64,000 nt of DNA. Source: Zobellia nedashkovskayae (GTDB taxonomy: Bacteria > Bacteroidota > Bacteroidia > Flavobacteriales > Flavobacteriaceae). Under the pieces are notes generated by a model that was not told the origin of the DNA, made no database searches, and saw only the letters and a program-made list of their open reading frames with translations. Location of the stretch: assembly GCF_015330125.1 (NCBI RefSeq), contig NZ_JADDXR010000002.1:1364001-1428000 (forward strand), in the 5' to 3' direction. The position numbers were made by a program, and so were the translations under genes. How positions within the stretch are numbered: position 1 is the first letter of the stretch; each line of letters opens with the position of its first letter. Shown one piece after another: positions 62,621-64,000 of this stretch.

Positions 62621-64000
62621 CTACTCATGCTTCCCTATTAAAGAGAAATCCAAATGACGTTTTATTAAATCGGAATTCTTTACCATAACTACAACTTCAT
62701 CACCCAATTGGTAGGTTTTCTTTGTCTTTTCTCCTACAATTGCGTACTCCTTTTCGTCAAAGGTATAATAATCATCCTTTATATCGCTGATCCTAACCAT
62801 GCCCTCGCACTTGTTCTCAATGATCTCTACATAAATACCCCATTCGGTAACACCACTAATAACACCAACAAATTCTTGATTTTGGTGATCTTGCATGAAC
62901 TTAATCTGCATGTATTTAATAGAATCACGTTCTGCACTAGAAGCTAAATATTCCATATCTGAGGAATGCTTACATTTCTGTTCGTAAACTTCTTCTTTAA
63001 CAGAGGCACCACCATCTAAATAATGTTGTAATAAACGATGTACCATTACATCTGGATATCTTCTAATAGGCGATGTAAAATGTGTATAATAATCGAACGC
63101 CAAACCGTAGTGACCAATATTCTGGGTAGTATAGATGGCCTTACTCATACTACGTATAGTAAGCGTATCTACTAAATTCTGTTCTTTTTTACCTTTAACG
63201 TCACTCAAAAGCTGATTTAAAGACGCGCTAATGGATTTTTTATCTTTAAAGTCCAACTTATGCCCGAACCTAGAAACAATGCTATTAAGGGCTATTAGTT
63301 TATCTTCATTAGGATCATCGTGAATACGATATACAAAAGTCTTTTTCGGTTTTTGTTTTCCTATGAATTCAGCAACTTTTCTGTTAGCCAACAACATAAA
63401 CTCTTCAACTAACTTATTGGCATCTTTAGATTCTTTAAAGTAAACACCAACCGGCTCACTTTCTTCGTTTAAATTAAAACGTACTTCTACCTTATCAAAA
63501 GAAAGTGCACCTTCTTGCATACGTCTACCACGCATGATTTTAGCCATACGATCCATTTCTAAAGTTGCTTCTACCACATCTTCTTGAACGGTATAAGCAT
63601 CTTCGCGGATAGATATTTCTTTTGGTATACTGCCTTCTTTGGTTTCTATAATATGCTGTGCTTCTTCATAAGCAAAACGCTCATTAGAATTTATAGCCGT
63701 TCTACCAAACCATTGATCTTTGATATTAGCATCCTTATCCATCTCAAAAATTGCAGAAAAGGTGTATTTCTCTTCGTTTGGTCTTAATGAACACGCATTA
63801 TTGGACAATACTTCAGGAAGCATAGGAACCACACGATCTACTAAATAAACGGAAGTAGCTCTTTCATAAGCTTCATCATCTAAAATAGTATCCGGAACCA
63901 AGTAATGAGAAACATCGGCAATGTGAATACCAATCTCATAATTACCGTTCTCAAGAACCACAAAAGAAAGTGCATCATCAAAATCTTTGGCATCTTTTGG
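62621..64000 (-). CDS. rnr: ribonuclease R, 5' end beyond window
   Basis: The frame is open to the right edge. The first codons in view read PKDAKDFDDALSF, the metal-binding Asp motif of the RNB catalytic domain, so the N-terminal cold-shock domains lie outside. Also visible are GIHIADVSHYLVPDT, YLVDRVVPMLPEVLSNNACSL, and HFTSPIRRYPDVMVHRLL. A C-terminal S1 domain (FVGVISGVTEWGIYVEI) is present. It is a 3'-5' exoribonuclease that degrades structured RNA. Confidence 0.96.
   Translation of the reverse strand, partial: PKDAKDFDDALSFVVLENGNYEIGIHIADVSHYLVPDTILDDEAYERATSVYLVDRVVPMLPEVLSNNACSLRPNEEKYTFSAIFEMDKDANIKDQWFGRTAINSNERFAYEEAQHIIETKEGSIPKEISIREDAYTVQEDVVEATLEMDRMAKIMRGRRMQEGALSFDKVEVRFNLNEESEPVGVYFKESKDANKLVEEFMLLANRKVAEFIGKQKPKKTFVYRIHDDPNEDKLIALNSIVSRFGHKLDFKDKKSISASLNQLLSDVKGKKEQNLVDTLTIRSMSKAIYTTQNIGHYGLAFDYYTHFTSPIRRYPDVMVHRLLQHYLDGGASVKEEVYEQKCKHSSDMEYLASSAERDSIKYMQIKFMQDHQNQEFVGVISGVTEWGIYVEIIENKCEGMVRISDIKDDYYTFDEKEYAIVGEKTKKTYQLGDEVVVMVKNSDLIKRHLDFSLIGKHE

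Overview
The window is a chromosomal segment from a gliding member of the Flavobacteriaceae (Bacteroidota); I cannot name the genus. The evidence is low GC, no consistent Shine-Dalgarno sequences, repeated TAnnTTTG promoter boxes, type IX secretion (T9SS) type B C-terminal signals, PorP/SprF-family proteins, and lineage-typical genes (DUF4837, DUF4175, a phage-holin/YtxH trio, GH3-like). I see no insertion sequence, prophage, CRISPR array or rRNA operon.

Layout. (1) 1-13633, minus strand: surface polysaccharide cluster. It holds a GT4 glycosyltransferase cut by the left edge, a pyruvyl transferase, a nitroreductase, a Wzx flippase, rfbDCAB for dTDP-L-rhamnose, a Wzz-like protein, an uncharacterised 560-residue protein, and wbpI/wlbA/wlbB-like genes for a diacetamido-uronic acid sugar. 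(2) 13741-16559: GH3-like enzyme and M23 envelope peptidase, divergent from tatA. (3) 16922-19576: lone PorE-like OmpA protein (SPOR-like, TPR, PD40, OmpA). (4) 20087-26400: DUF4837 lipoprotein and LysM transglycosylase, pgk, holB, DoxX, Skp-like OmpH. (5) 26776-34260: methyltransferase, small lipoprotein, mnmG, ybeY, DUF4175. Two palindromic parS-like sites lie here, one inside ybeY, which suggests the replication origin region may be near. (6) 34391-40052: gltX, SPFH protein, holin/YtxH trio, glnS. (7) 40274-60305: the gliding adhesin operon sprC-sprD-sprB-sprF, with a 4,857-residue SprB. (8) 60404-64000: folB, tRNA-Cys, LysE transporter, head-GIN protein, and RNase R cut by the right edge.

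The dominant system is the gliding/adhesion machinery. SprC and SprB are T9SS type B cargo, each followed by a PorP/SprF-type outer-membrane partner. SprB is built from about 41 SprB-type units, and these are arranged in a higher-order repeat of seven units, repeated about five times. In the first copy a jelly-roll-like domain of about 214 residues interrupts one unit and accounts for the longer first period. SprD and the distant OmpA protein share the same SPOR-like module, which ties the two loci together. The left cluster would supply the cell-surface glycan, with rhamnose and probably a mannosaminuronic-type sugar, although two enzymes of the latter pathway are not in view.
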